DNA from: Prorocentrum cordatum
Taxonomy: Eukaryota; Sar; Dinophyceae; Prorocentrales; Prorocentraceae
Direction: 5' to 3'
NCBI GenBank assembly: GCA_963575745.1
Contig: CAUYUJ010016715.1
Location: 746,429-810,428 of the forward strand
Length of the DNA: 64,000 bases
The notes under the pieces are model-generated. The model had not been told where the DNA came from. It saw only the letters and a list, made by a program, of their open reading frames with translations, and made no database searches. Position 1 is the stretch's first letter. The number at the start of each line of letters is the position of its first letter. A program made the translations under genes and the position numbers. This document shows, piece by piece, positions 50,601 to 61,900 of the stretch.

Positions 50601-53495
50601 AAAGGGAAAGGCCTTGACCCTCGCCCTGGGAAGAAGGGCGGATGGTACGGCCCTGCTCGTGTCCTTGCTCAGGAAAAACGACACGTGGACGGGCGCACCC
50701 GTCCTGCCTCGGTCATCTGGATCTCCCACGGGAGCGTGCTCATCAGGTGCGCCCCGGAGCAGCTGCGCGTCGCCTCGGAGGCAGAGAAGATGATCGTCGA
50801 ATTGCAGCGGCAGAGCAACCTTGGCAAGACCATGACGGAGATCTTGGAGACAGCCAAGGGCGGTACCTATGAAGACCTTCTCGGACAAAATCCTCCAGAC
50901 CTCCGAGAATACGAGCCTCCACCGCAGCCGACGATGGCGATCCCCGCGACCGAGGGCCAGACTCTCGAGAACAACAGCGAGGCGGGACTCCCCTCAGGCG
51001 CCGACAACGACACACCCGGCGCTCCTGATTCCTCCAGGCCACCAACACCAAGCTCAGCGACGCAACCTGAAGTGGAACCGAGTGAACCAGATGTCCGACG
51101 GTCCCGGTCACCACCGGCTCGTGCAGCTGACCGGTCAGCAGCCCCATCACGAACGCCAGGGAAAGCATCTACCTCAGCGGCAGTCAGGACGGAGTCTCGA
51201 ACAGCATCGCGTCCGCCTCCCGCGACCTCGACCTCATCGGCGGCCGGTGCCGCATCCCGAGGCGAGTCGAGACCTCGATGGCGCATGACACACCGCGGAC
51301 CAGAGCTCGATCTGCACGTACCGCCGGAGAAGCGACAGAAAGGCGCAGACGAGGAGATGGCCGACGCGCTGTTCGACAGCAACCACCTGGTCGACCTCTT
51401 CAAGGACAAGCTGGACATCACCCTCGGCATCGACGAACAGCAGACCGTCTACTTCGAGTACTTGCAGGACGAGAATACCACTCCAGACGGACGCCGAGGT
51501 TTGATGAGCCACATCCTGGACAGCTTCGTCGTCAACCAGCGCCGGAAGGACAAGGTGGAGCTGACCTGGTCCAAGATGAACGCCACCGAGCGTGAGGAGT
51601 TCGAGGCAGCCATCGCCAAGGAGACGAACAACTGGGTCCAGCATCAGGGACTTCGCGCTGTCCCGATATCTCGGGTCAAGGACGCGGCGGACGTCATCCG
51701 GGCAAGGTGGCTCTTCACCCGCAAGTCCGATGGGAAGGCGAAGGCCCGGCTCGTCCTCCTCGGCTACCAGACGAAGGACCTAGGACAGGAGCCGACAGCC
51801 AGCCCCACCGCGTCTCGGCGCGCCCGTCACGTGATGCTAACAGTGGCCGCCGCGAACCGCTGGAAGCTCATCAAGGGCGACGTCACCTCCGCCTTTCTGC
51901 AGGCCCACGACCTCGACAAGGACCTCTTCATCGAGCCAGACGCCGTCCTCAGAAAGGCCTTCCACGCGCAGGAAGGGGGAATCCTCCAGGTCGTGAAACC
52001 TGGATATGGGATCGGCGAGGCGCCCCGGCACTGGTGGGAGACGGCCAAGCACGACTTTGCGAAACTTCGACTCCAAGCCTGCGAGTTGGAGCCCTGCCCC
52101 TGGAAAGCACGATGTTCCAGGACGGGTATGCTCATCGGTATGATCATGGCCCACGTCGACGACTTCATCATGGCAGGAGATACCTCCCACCCTGAGTGGC
52201 AGGACATGGTCAAGCAGATCCGAGGGCTCTACAAGTGGGGCACCTGGGAGGACATGAATGACGGGCTCACCTCTCTCGAACAGTGCGGCGTCACCATCGA
52301 GGAGAGCGAGCAGGGCTTCTTCCTCCACCAGAAGTCGTACATCGACAAGATCAAGGAGGTCAAGGCGGCCAGCGGCAGTAAGCATCGGACCACCGACAGC
52401 CTCAAGGACTCTGACAAGGCGGTGCTCAGGGCATTCTGCGGCGAGATCTACTGGCTTGGCGTGAATACCATGCCATTTCTCTTATCGTGGGTAGCCGACC
52501 TCCAGATGAAGATACCAGCAGGTACTCACAACCTCTTCACGGCCGCTAACAACATCGTCAAGCTCGTCAAGCAGAGCCGCCACATGGGGATCAGGATCTA
52601 CCGGCACGCCCTGGACGACCTCGCCATCTTCACCTGGTGCGACGCAGCCTGGGCCAGCCGCCCGGATGGACACTCCCAGGGTGGTCATATCACCGCTATC
52701 TCCTCCAAGGCGGCCATGGGCGGGAAGCTCTCCGAGTTCACGGTCCTCGACTGGGGCTCCAAGAAGCTGCGCCGCGTGGCTCGGTCAAGCCTGGCGGCGG
52801 AGGTGCAGGAAGCCGGCGACGCCGAAGGCGAACAGAGCATGGTGCGACTGGTACTTGCCGAACTTCTACACAATATGTCTCCACTGCAAGATACCGCAGC
52901 AGCACTACGACGATTACCAGCCATCCTGGTGACGGACTGCAAGGCCTTCTACGACGGCGTGGTGCGATCTCAGTCGGCGGGACTGGGACTGGAAGAGCGG
53001 AGGACAGCCATCGAGGCTTTGGCTCTCCGCAATGCCTTGGACGAGGGTCAAACGGTCGTGCGCTGGGTTCACTCACGCGCACAGATCGCCGACGGCCTCA
53101 CCAAGGCAAGCTGGCAGGCATTCGGAGTGGTCCGGGCCTTCCTCGAGAAGCAGCAGTGGCGCCTCATCTACGACGAGCAGTTCATGAGCGCTCGCAAGCG
53201 GGCAGCTCTTGGCAAGGGCATCTTCGACGAGACGGACCCGACCGACCCGGCCTCAGCTCGTCAGGTACTCGAGGAGCGTAGGTTGGCCCGCCAGGCACAA
53301 CCACCAGCCAGCATGGAAGGGAACCCTTCCATCTCGACGACCTCTACTGGGTTCTCGGCCTCCGAATCCCTGATCATGATCCAGAAGTTGCAGCAGGAGG
53401 TCGAGGCCCATCAGAAGTTCGTCCAGCAGCACACACGGAGCGCAGAGATTGCCTGCGCGCACGGTACAGGGCAGAACCTTTTTCCCCCTGTCTGA
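47682..53495 (+). CDS. Copia Pol: MTase-like region, integrase, RT, RNase H
   Basis: Open for about 1,937 codons, ending at TGA inside the first bases of the right LTR. Ser/Thr-rich N-terminus. Residues about 400-480 hold EVCCPEDSSLSKAV and LSPPCTADCPIQNLN, a methyltransferase-like signature, then HGCAHGLREARSGLLMRKAW and TAFYPPALCKAW. Integrase: zinc site H694, H699, C727, C730; catalytic D757 or nearby, D822 (RLDPEG) and E858 (GKVER), giving D822-35-E858; a GWYGPARVL SH3-like tail. RT from residue 1,343 (WLFTRKSDGKAKARLVLLGY), motif A KGDVTSAFLQ, motif C HVDD (1,493-1,494) instead of YVDD. RNase H: TWCDAAWASR, SSLAAEVQE, LVTDCKAFYDG and RWVHSRAQIADGLTK. Apparently intact. The first 360 codons overlap a second coding-like frame. 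Confidence 0.9.
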   Translation: MMAAEEKLSRLSTSSSGGPHRLGHREFKTPTRATETSAARTPTRATETATRSGSARATETSISFGRTVMSSDRLSSSSPSIGTSSQSRGPLASKPQDQNMEKQSDEPAQYHRCSSSCCSQPPSAQFINSAIASTSSLSRPPYSSQAATGRLDDMQRRFFGWAILGATAATCACGPPRVEPPSHEGIDNFGSSDPDASISSNTSYSGATSEVVQPSGEARLLRSSGEDQTRVQLLRGQEPPVPQDLTAGSTRDASSGTSSGISSGSQQRPTESSGGSASDETSEVRVLLLRDPREDDSGVQLPRRQEPHVYEGDGGDHPGAGSGSTLAAPVQQADLPGGAGGLEVHSGDARRLGTAGDGLEEETLKHLDDQDLKMFYESHDKVLDEIYQTIAEDLTELGRPYRIDLMEVCCPEDSSLSKAVQDQGGKVFRCGLFNGIDMGTATGLRRALHLLRRLRPRRLVLSPPCTADCPIQNLNQKTAQQKATYLAKVRKARRIQRNCKSLWEDSKKIHDCHTELEQPASSRSWTRSPSIKAMRDQMHETIIHGCAHGLREARSGLLMRKAWRICSTDPEFGAKLGRTCSNRPGRGDNHTHRPIEDGQVVAQTAFYPPALCKAWAKHILKTNTSARYGKEIFTSLEQIPEDAEEEMEEVLDEDLLQDNPEAMDDESVMKGLGISETPTKKEELEIEQRLTRLHRNLGHPSNKTLYKILKASGAPLQVLRAALRLQCHACHAGQLPKAVRVASGIELPGVLEVLASDGLEWLSPKQDSFLMTLNIDEGSGLTSVTYHGQKGERNGNRSTQEVISTWNDWRGHYRRPSLLRLDPEGCHRSQAVARWCSDRGIELWIAPGEAHWLMGKVERRIQLFKRLMTKLATLDPDCPVEELVSWAVRAINSMDKVGNHSPFEHVMGVSGMPASSNPFAIIDGGTGETQEQRRLLARKSFLEVEYAARRHAEQARNRVYQTWNLGDLVYFWRKGKGLDPRPGKKGGWYGPARVLAQEKRHVDGRTRPASVIWISHGSVLIRCAPEQLRVASEAEKMIVELQRQSNLGKTMTEILETAKGGTYEDLLGQNPPDLREYEPPPQPTMAIPATEGQTLENNSEAGLPSGADNDTPGAPDSSRPPTPSSATQPEVEPSEPDVRRSRSPPARAADRSAAPSRTPGKASTSAAVRTESRTASRPPPATSTSSAAGAASRGESRPRWRMTHRGPELDLHVPPEKRQKGADEEMADALFDSNHLVDLFKDKLDITLGIDEQQTVYFEYLQDENTTPDGRRGLMSHILDSFVVNQRRKDKVELTWSKMNATEREEFEAAIAKETNNWVQHQGLRAVPISRVKDAADVIRARWLFTRKSDGKAKARLVLLGYQTKDLGQEPTASPTASRRARHVMLTVAAANRWKLIKGDVTSAFLQAHDLDKDLFIEPDAVLRKAFHAQEGGILQVVKPGYGIGEAPRHWWETAKHDFAKLRLQACELEPCPWKARCSRTGMLIGMIMAHVDDFIMAGDTSHPEWQDMVKQIRGLYKWGTWEDMNDGLTSLEQCGVTIEESEQGFFLHQKSYIDKIKEVKAASGSKHRTTDSLKDSDKAVLRAFCGEIYWLGVNTMPFLLSWVADLQMKIPAGTHNLFTAANNIVKLVKQSRHMGIRIYRHALDDLAIFTWCDAAWASRPDGHSQGGHITAISSKAAMGGKLSEFTVLDWGSKKLRRVARSSLAAEVQEAGDAEGEQSMVRLVLAELLHNMSPLQDTAAALRRLPAILVTDCKAFYDGVVRSQSAGLGLEERRTAIEALALRNALDEGQTVVRWVHSRAQIADGLTKASWQAFGVVRAFLEKQQWRLIYDEQFMSARKRAALGKGIFDETDPTDPASARQVLEERRLARQAQPPASMEGNPSISTTSTGFSASESLIMIQKLQQEVEAHQKFVQQHTRSAEIACAHGTGQNLFPPV
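48136..48774 (+). other. Overlapping frame with duplicated Cys motif
   Basis: In the +1 frame relative to pol, the element reads CCGALGKTKRGCSCFGGKSH and later CCGTLGKTIRGCSCRGGKSH, each followed by a Cys, then LSNKLTSPEVQGGWKFTPEM before a stop at 48,774. The pol frame over the same bases is low-complexity Ser/Gly/Arg. This suggests that +1 is the true frame here and that pol is reached through a shift near 48,765, programmed or mutational. Confidence 0.45.
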
Positions 53496-53776
53496 AAGAT
53501 ACGCAGGAGTAAGCTTGAGCAGCAGCAGTCTCCTGCCCGTCTGCCCTGTCCGTTCCACCGCCACCCTCGGCTCAAGGCGAGGGAGGGCGGGGCTCTTTCT
53601 GACAGAGCCTGGCTGTGCCGGGCAGACCGCGCAGCCGACAGCGCGGCCGTTCATATCGTGGACAAAAGGTGTTCACTGACAATTATCACGATAATTGACA
53701 TCTACACACACTTTCTCTTGCTCTTCCTCATCGTCACCAGCGTGAGCGATCTTGAGGACGAGCTCTAGTAATCAGA
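53491..53776 (+). repeat. Right LTR of the Copia element
   Basis: 286 bases, same ends as the left LTR, with one extra T (CTTCCTCATC versus CTTCCCATC) and G for A in TGCCGGGC. The pol stop codon lies within its first five bases. Confidence 0.95.
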
Positions 53777-53949
53777 CAACTGGCCCTCCCCCCCGCGCAA
53801 ACAGAAGCAAGCAAGCGGGCGGATGCCTTCCCCTGCTGCCCCCCCCCCTCCCGTCGGCGCCTCGTCGGGGAAGACGCCGCCGGGCTGTTGGAGCTGGAGG
53901 CGGCGGCTCCGCCGCGGCAGCGCGCCCCCCCCCCCCCATCCCCATGTCA
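53777..53949. other. GC-rich flank of the Copia insertion
   Basis: Proline/glycine/arginine-type low-complexity sequence; on the minus strand it is the tail of the frame of the large gene's N-terminal exon and may already be intron. Confidence 0.4.
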
Positions 53950-55037
53950 ATATCAAGGGTGGCGCTTCCGCCGGACTGCCAAGCGCCCCAACCTGGAAGC
54001 AGCGAAGTTGAGCATTCAACCTCGAAGCCCGCAATCGCCATCTCGGCCCCCGTATCAGTAGTGAAACGCACGAAGCTGCTGAGGAACGAAGCCAGGGACT
54101 CCGTGCGCGGCGGCAAGTCCAGGGTGAATGCGCGGGGCATACCTGAAACCTTATGCGCTGCCCCAGAGCGCGCCCCCGCCAGACCCACTGGAATGCAAAC
54201 GTGTTGCCTGATGTTCCTTGCCAACAGATCATATGCAGCCTCGTATTCTTCAGAAGCGCGCAAGGACATAACCTCATGCACGGTTTGCCTCTGGATTGCA
54301 AGATCCTCCGAACGAAAGCCCGATGCGATATCGTGATGGACCAGGTTCGATTCGACGCACCAGGCGGCCTTCAAGACATCGGGCAGGCAGTCTTCTGGAG
54401 CCTCTGTGTAGCTTATCCAGAGCCAGTCGAAACCACACTGGGGAGAGCTATCACTCAGACACCACCGGACACACGCGGGCAACTGCTCAATTTCACGACG
54501 ACGAGACAAACACAGCGCAGCATCAAAGGCCAAGGCGTACATCTTCACAGAATGCCACTTCGGTACAACTATCCTCCGTCGGAGCTCACTTCTTCTGATG
54601 TCGCGCAACGGGGCAAGCTCCTGCACGGCAACCTCCAGGGACCCCCGAATCATGGAGTTCGCCCTGAGGCAACATGCGATCTCGAAGGCGGTGCATCGTT
54701 TCCGCATCCACTCGCGCCTTGGCCCAGAATCCGATGCCAACCCAAAATGAGCTCTCCAGGACTCCAGGGTGCGAAGCTGCTGCTCCAGCTCAGCCCGCTG
54801 GCTAGGATCAGCTTGGACCAGCCGATTCCCTAAAACGCGAAACGACCTCAACATGAGCCCGACTGACTGCATATCGGGAGCACGAGCAACTGGTGGCACG
54901 CGCAGTGCGGGAGAAGGCGACCACGCGGGATCATCTGGAGGAGGCCAATTGGTCAACCACTCTTCCAAAGACTCCGCCAGAGCGGCTGCCTGTCGTCGGC
55001 CGCGACGGGGTGCGTCGCGCCACCGGGTAAGAACCAA
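53950..55037 (-). CDS. Large minus-strand gene: N-terminal segment with FTTDTGAE
   Basis: Open minus frame with ordinary composition: RQAAALAESLEEWLTNWPPP, LMLRSFRVLGNRLVQAD, WRAHFGLASDSGPRREW, PKWHSVKMYALAFDAALCLS, SYTEAPEDCLPDVLKAAWCV, QRQTVHEVMSLRASEEYEAA and GMPRAFTLDLPP, then RFTTDTGAEMAIAGFEVE (54,042-54,065 for the core). The D-x-G-x-E core and motif order match the N-terminal half of the multicopy dinoflagellate family whose C-terminal half lies at 37.7-43.2 kb, so the two halves are probably one gene parted by the Copia element. The first codon in frame is not ATG; the real start is in an upstream exon or at Met 56. No lesion seen. Confidence 0.6.
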
Positions 55038-56014
55038 CAGCTCGCTCCACCTTCACCCAACCCCAGCATCAGTTGCGTCGAGGCAACGCTGCTAAGCTAC
55101 TGCTACGCATGCTATTGCGACGTGCTGTGCGCTGCGCTACGCAACGCGCCATGCCCATTCATCACCATCGCCATCAGACATCTGCGGAAAAGTAAAATGG
55201 GAAGGCAGGCAACAGGATAGAGGGGCAAGCCATGGGGCGAGGGGCGGAGGAGGGAGAGGCAGGAAGAAGGGGAAGGGGGAAGGCGGCGAAGGCGGCGAAG
55301 GAGGAGGCGGAGGGATCATGATAGGGCGATGCGAAAGGAAGATGAGGAGGACGGGGGCGCAGGACGCACGGGGAGCAGAGGGAAGGAAGGATGCGCGGGC
55401 GCCAGCCCCGCAGGCCTTTACCTTCACCTCCTTCCCTCCTCCTTCCCCCCTCCCTCCGCCCCCCGTCCGCCCCCTGCGCGCCCCTCCCCATCCTCCCCCT
55501 TCCCCCCCCCTCCCCCCTTCCCCCCCCCCCCCCCCCCCTCCTCACCCACCCCCCATCCAGACTCAGAAGACAAGCAGGGGCGGCCGAAGTCCGCGCCCCC
55601 CCACCCCGCCGCCCCGCGCGAATAAGCTCGACGATCGGCCAGGGCACAGCAGCAGGTGGATTCGCTCCACCTCGGCCCCAGCCCAGCCCATGTAACGCAT
55701 CCTCCCTTCCTCCCCCGGTCACTGCTCAAGCCCTGATCCCCCTTCTCTGCAGCCACTGATGCTCCTCCTCGTCCCCCTTATCATCGCCCTCCCCCCCCCC
55801 TTGCTCGCCTGTCTTTCTCATCCAATCTCCTTCGCCTCTCCCCGTGCCATGCCCCCGCCCCTCATCGCGTCGATTCTCCACCCCAGCCCCCCGCCCCCCG
55901 CGCAAGCCCCCCTGGCTCTGCCCCGCCCCGCCTTGTCGCCGCGCCCCACTCCGAGAGCAGATCGGTGACTGGGGGGATGTCCGTCTGGAAGGCCCGGCAC
56001 CAGGTCTCTCGTTC

Positions 56015-56084
<70 letters not shown>

Positions 56085-56939
56085 TCTCTCTCTCTCTCTC
56101 GACCTCTCTCTCGTCTCCCCCCATCCTCTCTCTCTCTCTCGTCTCCTCCCATCCTCCCATCTCCCATCCCGTTGCTCAGGGTGATGGACGGCGCGACTCC
56201 GGCCGATTAGATCCCGGGGTCCCTGAGCTGAGATTGAACGCTTCTTGCATCCGCCTCCTCCTCCTCCTTCTCGCCCCCTCCCCCCCTCGCCCCCCCCTCT
56301 CCCCATCCTTCGCTCCATCTCCTCTTTCGCCCTCCCCCCCCTCCTCCAGCGCCGACCCATGCGCTTGCGGCGCCCGTTGGTGGTTGCCCCAACACGGCGC
56401 CATCGTGGGGTCGCTGAGCGTGAACGCGGCCCCCCGACTCTGCCCCCCTTCATCTTCCTCCGCCTTTTTCTCCTCCTCCTCCCCCTCCCTCCTCTCAGTG
56501 GCCCCCTTCCCGTCACTTCCTAGCCTCCTTCTCCTCATTATCCTCCTCCTCCTCCTCGCCCCCCTCCCCCCGCCCCCCCCCCCCCGCGCCCTCCTACCCC
56601 CGCCCTTCCTGCGCCCCCCTCCCCATTGCCCCTCGGGAGCCCATGGCAGGGGGAGAAGGAGGGCGCTATGGAAGGGGGGGGGGCCTTGCAGGCCGCCGCC
56701 CAGGTTGGAACGGCGACGGGGGGCGATGGAGCCCGGGAGATGGAGGGAGGATACGACGAAGAAAATAAAGGGGAGAGGGGTGATTACATCATGGGCCAGT
56801 GCCTCTAACGTTCGGCCGCCCGGCAATCTGCGGCGGCCCAGCGAGGCGCCCGCGGCCCCCGCGTCAACGGCTGCAGCGGCGAGGACGTTCACACTGTAGC
56901 CGTCCGTGGGCCACTCGAAATACTCGAGGAGCAGCTCAG
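55038..56939. other. No gene; C-rich, GGA-rich and (CT)n sequence
   Basis: C-rich tract with long C runs (55,430-55,560), GGA-rich words (55,200-55,320), a (CT)n microsatellite at about 56,017-56,125, and further C- and CCT-rich sequence (56,240-56,640). Large frames on both strands are compositional. Confidence 0.6.
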
Positions 56940-57412
56940 CTTCCACGGGCCCCCAAGAAACCCCAGACCCCGGGGAGAAAGGTTGAGATCCCAACCGGAC
57001 GCGTGAGATCCCAACCGGACGGTTCAGATCCCAACCGTCAAGGACACGTGGGACGCGTGAGATCCCAACCACTTTGGAGCTTCTGAAAAGCTCCAACCTC
57101 TGCAAGGTTCTGAGAGCCACTGCGAGCCTTTGAGAGTTTCTGCGAGAGTCTGAGAGGTCCTGAGAGATTCTGAGAGATTCTGAGAGATTCTGAAAGATTC
57201 TGAGAGATTCTGAGAGATTCTGAAATATGCTGAGAGATTCCTAGAGATTCTGAAAGACCTGAGAGATTCTGAGACATTCTGAGAGATTCCTAGAGATTCT
57301 GAGAGATCTAATCGATTCTGAAACATTCTGAGAGATTCCTGAGAGATCCCTGCGAGCCTCGGAGAGATTCCTGCAGAGATTCTGAAAGATTCTGTAAGAT
57401 TCGGAGAGATTT
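56940..57412. repeat. GAGATCCCAACC and GAGATTCTGA repeats
   Basis: Four GAGATCCCAACC words lie at about 56,985-57,071. From about 57,120 to 57,412 the 10-11 base word GAGATTCTGA recurs some 20 times with small changes (GAAAGATTCTG, GAGAGATTCCT), including longer duplicated blocks. Confidence 0.8.
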
Positions 57413-58515
<1,103 letters not shown>

Positions 58516-58529
58516 TTGAGGCTCGCCTG

Positions 58530-58963
58530 GAGCCTCGGCCCCTCAGGGCCTCGGGAGCGGCCTCCTGGTGCCGCCCCCGGGCCCTCTGGGCCCCTGCGGG
58601 CCCTCGAACCCAGGCGGGCCCCCCAAGCCTCCCCCGCGCCTCTGAGGAGGGGGGGGAGGGGCCCTTTCTCCTCTTGAGCCACGCGGCAGCGCGGGGCAAG
58701 CAGCCGTCGCCACCAGGGCCGTCATCGCCGCCGGCCTGCACACCGCCGCCTGTGCGCCCTTGCCGCTCCTCACGTGCCCCTCTCCTCGAGCGGGACACCA
58801 CTCCGCGGCACAGGCGCTCCGGCACGTCCACCGCGACGTGCAGCTCCACAAAATTGAAGTTGATGAATTCCTCGAAGTTGCCGAACTCGGCGTCATGCAG
58901 TCGCTCATAGCTCCCGGCGCTGCCGGGCGTCGACGGCGTAGCAAAATGCAACGCTCTTGCCAT
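58530..58963 (-). CDS. Possible small ORF downstream of the polyprotein
   Basis: ATG at 58,963, 29 bases after the stop of the large polyprotein. The first 60 residues are protein-like: ARALHFATPSTPGSAGSYER, HDAEFGNFEEFINFNFVELH and VAVDVPERLCRG. Later residues become Arg/Gly-rich and run into the (ACT)n tract. It may be a second product or the 3' end of the same element. No domain recognised. Confidence 0.3.
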
Positions 58964-58991
58964 CTCAGCGCCACGGCTGCTGGGCCTCGCC

Positions 58992-61900
58992 CTAGCTGCC
59001 TCCAGCGCTGCTCGCCCTCGGCGCCACGGCCGCTAGGCCTCTCGCCCAGCTGACCTCCAGCGCCTCGCGGCGCCCTCGCCGGGCCGGCGACGGAGGCACC
59101 ACCTCGCCGATCCCGTCCTTGAAGGGCGCCGCCGCCTCGAACAGCTGCTCGAACCACTCCTTCTGCTCGAGCACCGCCTCCTCGGACAGCTCCTGCAACG
59201 ACGCTCCGCGCTCCACGTTGCTCAAGCTGGCAGTCGTGAAGTTGCAGCTGCCCAGCGCGATCTCGCGCTCCGTCATCATCACCTTTGCGCGCAGCCGCGA
59301 GCCCTTGTGCGCGCGCACCTCGCGCCCACAGGCTCGCAGCCGCTGCGGGCGCGGTCCCTGGTTGTTGGTCAAGGCCTTGTCACGGCCGCTGAACACCAAA
59401 CGGACGGTGAGACCTCGAGCTCGAGCCGCCTCCAGATAGTTCACCACGCCCGGCTGGTCGAAGGTGAAACACGCAACGTACACGTAGCTCTCGGCCTCGC
59501 CGCAAGCCCGCGCCCAAGCCGCCAGCGTCTCCGACGCCGAGAGGAACTCGGTCACGGCTCCGCGCCTGGAGGCCACCCCCAGCTGCGCCTTCAGCTGCTG
59601 GACCTCCTCGCGCAGGCGAACAACCTCGGCCTCCGAGTCGCGGAGCTCCCGCACGGCCCCCGCGAGGCCCAGGGAGTCGCTCGGCGCCAGGGCTGCGCGT
59701 CGCTGAGGTCCAGCGGCAGCTCCTTCCTTGCGGCCAGCCGCAAGCGCCAGCTCCACCAGCTCGCTGAAGTTGCCGTCCACCGCGCAGCACCAGGCCGCCC
59801 CAATGCGCTTGCAGGGGCCGCCGCCGCCGCTGACGAAGTCCGCGCAAGTGCACGATGCGGGGGGCAGCGCTGCAGCCAAGCGGCCAGCGCGAAGTCGCAC
59901 ATCATACCGCACGCCGCGGCTGCCGGCCACCTCAACCTCGAACTCGCACAGGTCGCCCGAATCCTTCACCGCCGTGCTGCGCGCTGCCTCCACCAGCTTC
60001 GCGGACACCACTGCGCCGCAGGCGGCCAGGTCGCGTGCGCGCGCGGCGCGCTGGCGGTCCGAATGCTCCAGGTCCCGCAGTGCCACAGCTGCGCTCCTCT
60101 GGATCTGGAGGACCTCCGCTCGGGGGCGGGCCGCCGCTCCGATCAGGGGCGTCTCGAACTCCGCCTCGCGCCACAGCGCCACCACAGGGCTGGCGGCGCC
60201 ATCTGCTGATGAGATGGCCCCGCTCGGGCTCCTGCCAGCGGCTGCCGCCCTGGCCATCGGCTCGCGGCCGAAGGCGGGCCCGTCGCCGGCCTCGCAGGCT
60301 CGCGCGCTGGACGTGAGTCCGCGCTGAGCCGCCTCGCCGGCGGTGGCAGCGCGCTCCAGCGCCGCCCGCTGCGAACGGCAAGCCACCCACGAGCGCAGGC
60401 AGTAAAGAGCGTAGCAGCACTGCACGACGACCAGGACGCGCACCACCAGGACCGCCCCCTCGCACACCTCGTGGATGAGCCCGCTGAGGTTCCAGGAGAC
60501 GCTCTGGACCAGGTCGCCGGCCGCCTCGAAGATGTCCTGCGTCAGCTGCACGCCCGCGCGCAGCCCCTCATCCACCAAGGACGCCGTGCGCACCGCGGCA
60601 GCCACCACCAGCATGCGGAGGCCGTTCGCCAAGGCAACGCCGCCGCCCTCCATAGCCGACGCTCCCGTGGCCGACTGCGCCACGCACAGCCCCACGAGCA
60701 TGCCCTTGGCGTGGTCGTAGCTCTGGCTGGCCTTGCGCGTCCCCGCGAACCCGGCCGCTGTCAGCGAGTCGCCCAGCGGGCGAGAGGCAGCCGGGGGGGG
60801 GGATGCCGCCGCCAGCATCTCCTCGTACTCTCGGTCGGTGTAGGCGCGACCGTTCAGCCACTGCCCCGTCCTGACCCAGAAGTCGTCGATGTAATTCTTC
60901 CAGACCGATCCGTAGCGTCCGCGGCCAGTGCCAGTGAACAGCTCGTCGGTGCAGAACTGGAAGTCGAAGGGCCCCGTCGCTGGCCCCAGCTGCAGCACCT
61001 CGGGGAGGTAGCAGCCGCAGTCCGCCAGCACAGCCAGGACCTCCTTCGCGTGCTCAGCGTTGACCAGGAGGTTGAAGCCGCGAGCGCCGTCCATGCCAGA
61101 GATGAAGGCGCAGCCCACCAGCTCGCCCTTGACGTCCCGGCACCGGCGGATGTAGTACACGAACATCACCATCCTGCGGTTGACCATCCTGTAGTCCACG
61201 ACGGTCCGACGCCTTCGGCCGCTCGCGTGCTCCTTGGTCGGAAAGGCCCAGCTGCCCCAGGGCGAAGTCCCCCGGGAGTACAGCCCCTGCTCCACGCCCG
61301 GCTCGAGCTCCTCGCGGACGATGGAAGCCTCCGGGCCCTTCAAGCGGATCGGCGGCCCGCGCACAGGCAAGCCAGTCGTCACCGCGTCGTGCTTGAAGCC
61401 GCGCATGACCGTCCGCGCGGTGCCCTTCACCCAGAACGCCTCGGCCTTCAGGCTGATCATCTCCTTCAGCGCCTCCAGCTCCTGGCTGCCCGGGTGCCTG
61501 TAGCCCGCGCACTCGCCGACGAGCCCGACCGCCTCCAGAACCTTGGCCTTGTACTCCGCCGAGCGCCTCGGCGAAACCTTCACCTCGGCAAACCTGAAGC
61601 ACTTGCCGGGCATCCGCACCTGGTCCCAGTCACCCTTCTTGGCCAGCTCGGCCCACTTCTTCTTCGCCGCCGCCGCCGCAGGCTCGCGCCGCGCCTTCCT
61701 TTCCGCCATCTCGGCGTCGCTCAGCTTGTCCACCGACCTAGTCACCCCAGCAGCCGGGGCGGCCGCGCGTCCCGGCTCGCAGGGCATGCGAGGCCCCTCC
61801 AGCGCTCGCGCGGCTCCGATCATGGAGCTCCCGGCGTCGCCGCGCTGCTCCACGGCGGCGACCTCGACGCCTTCGAGGCCGCGCCCTAGAGGCCGCAGCG

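Larger units (their letters stand above)
45636..53776 (+). mobile_element. Recent Ty1/Copia LTR retrotransposon, 8.14 kb
   Basis: Bounded by LTRs of 285 and 286 bases with TCTGA...TCAGA ends. The flanks CAACC (45,631-45,635) and CAACT (53,777-53,781) form a 5-bp target duplication with one mismatch. A primer-binding site follows the left LTR. Coding order is Gag, CCHC knuckle, protease, UAG stop, methyltransferase-like region, integrase, RT, RNase H, which is the Copia order. LTRs differ by one substitution and one indel, implying recent insertion. I see no clear polypurine tract before the right LTR; the last bases are pyrimidine-rich. The element is on the opposite strand from the gene it interrupts. 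Confidence 0.95.

Noticed and set aside
59307-61889. Long plus-strand ORFs opposite the polyprotein
   Set aside because: Antisense shadows of the GC-rich polyprotein frame; His/Arg/Leu-rich without domains.
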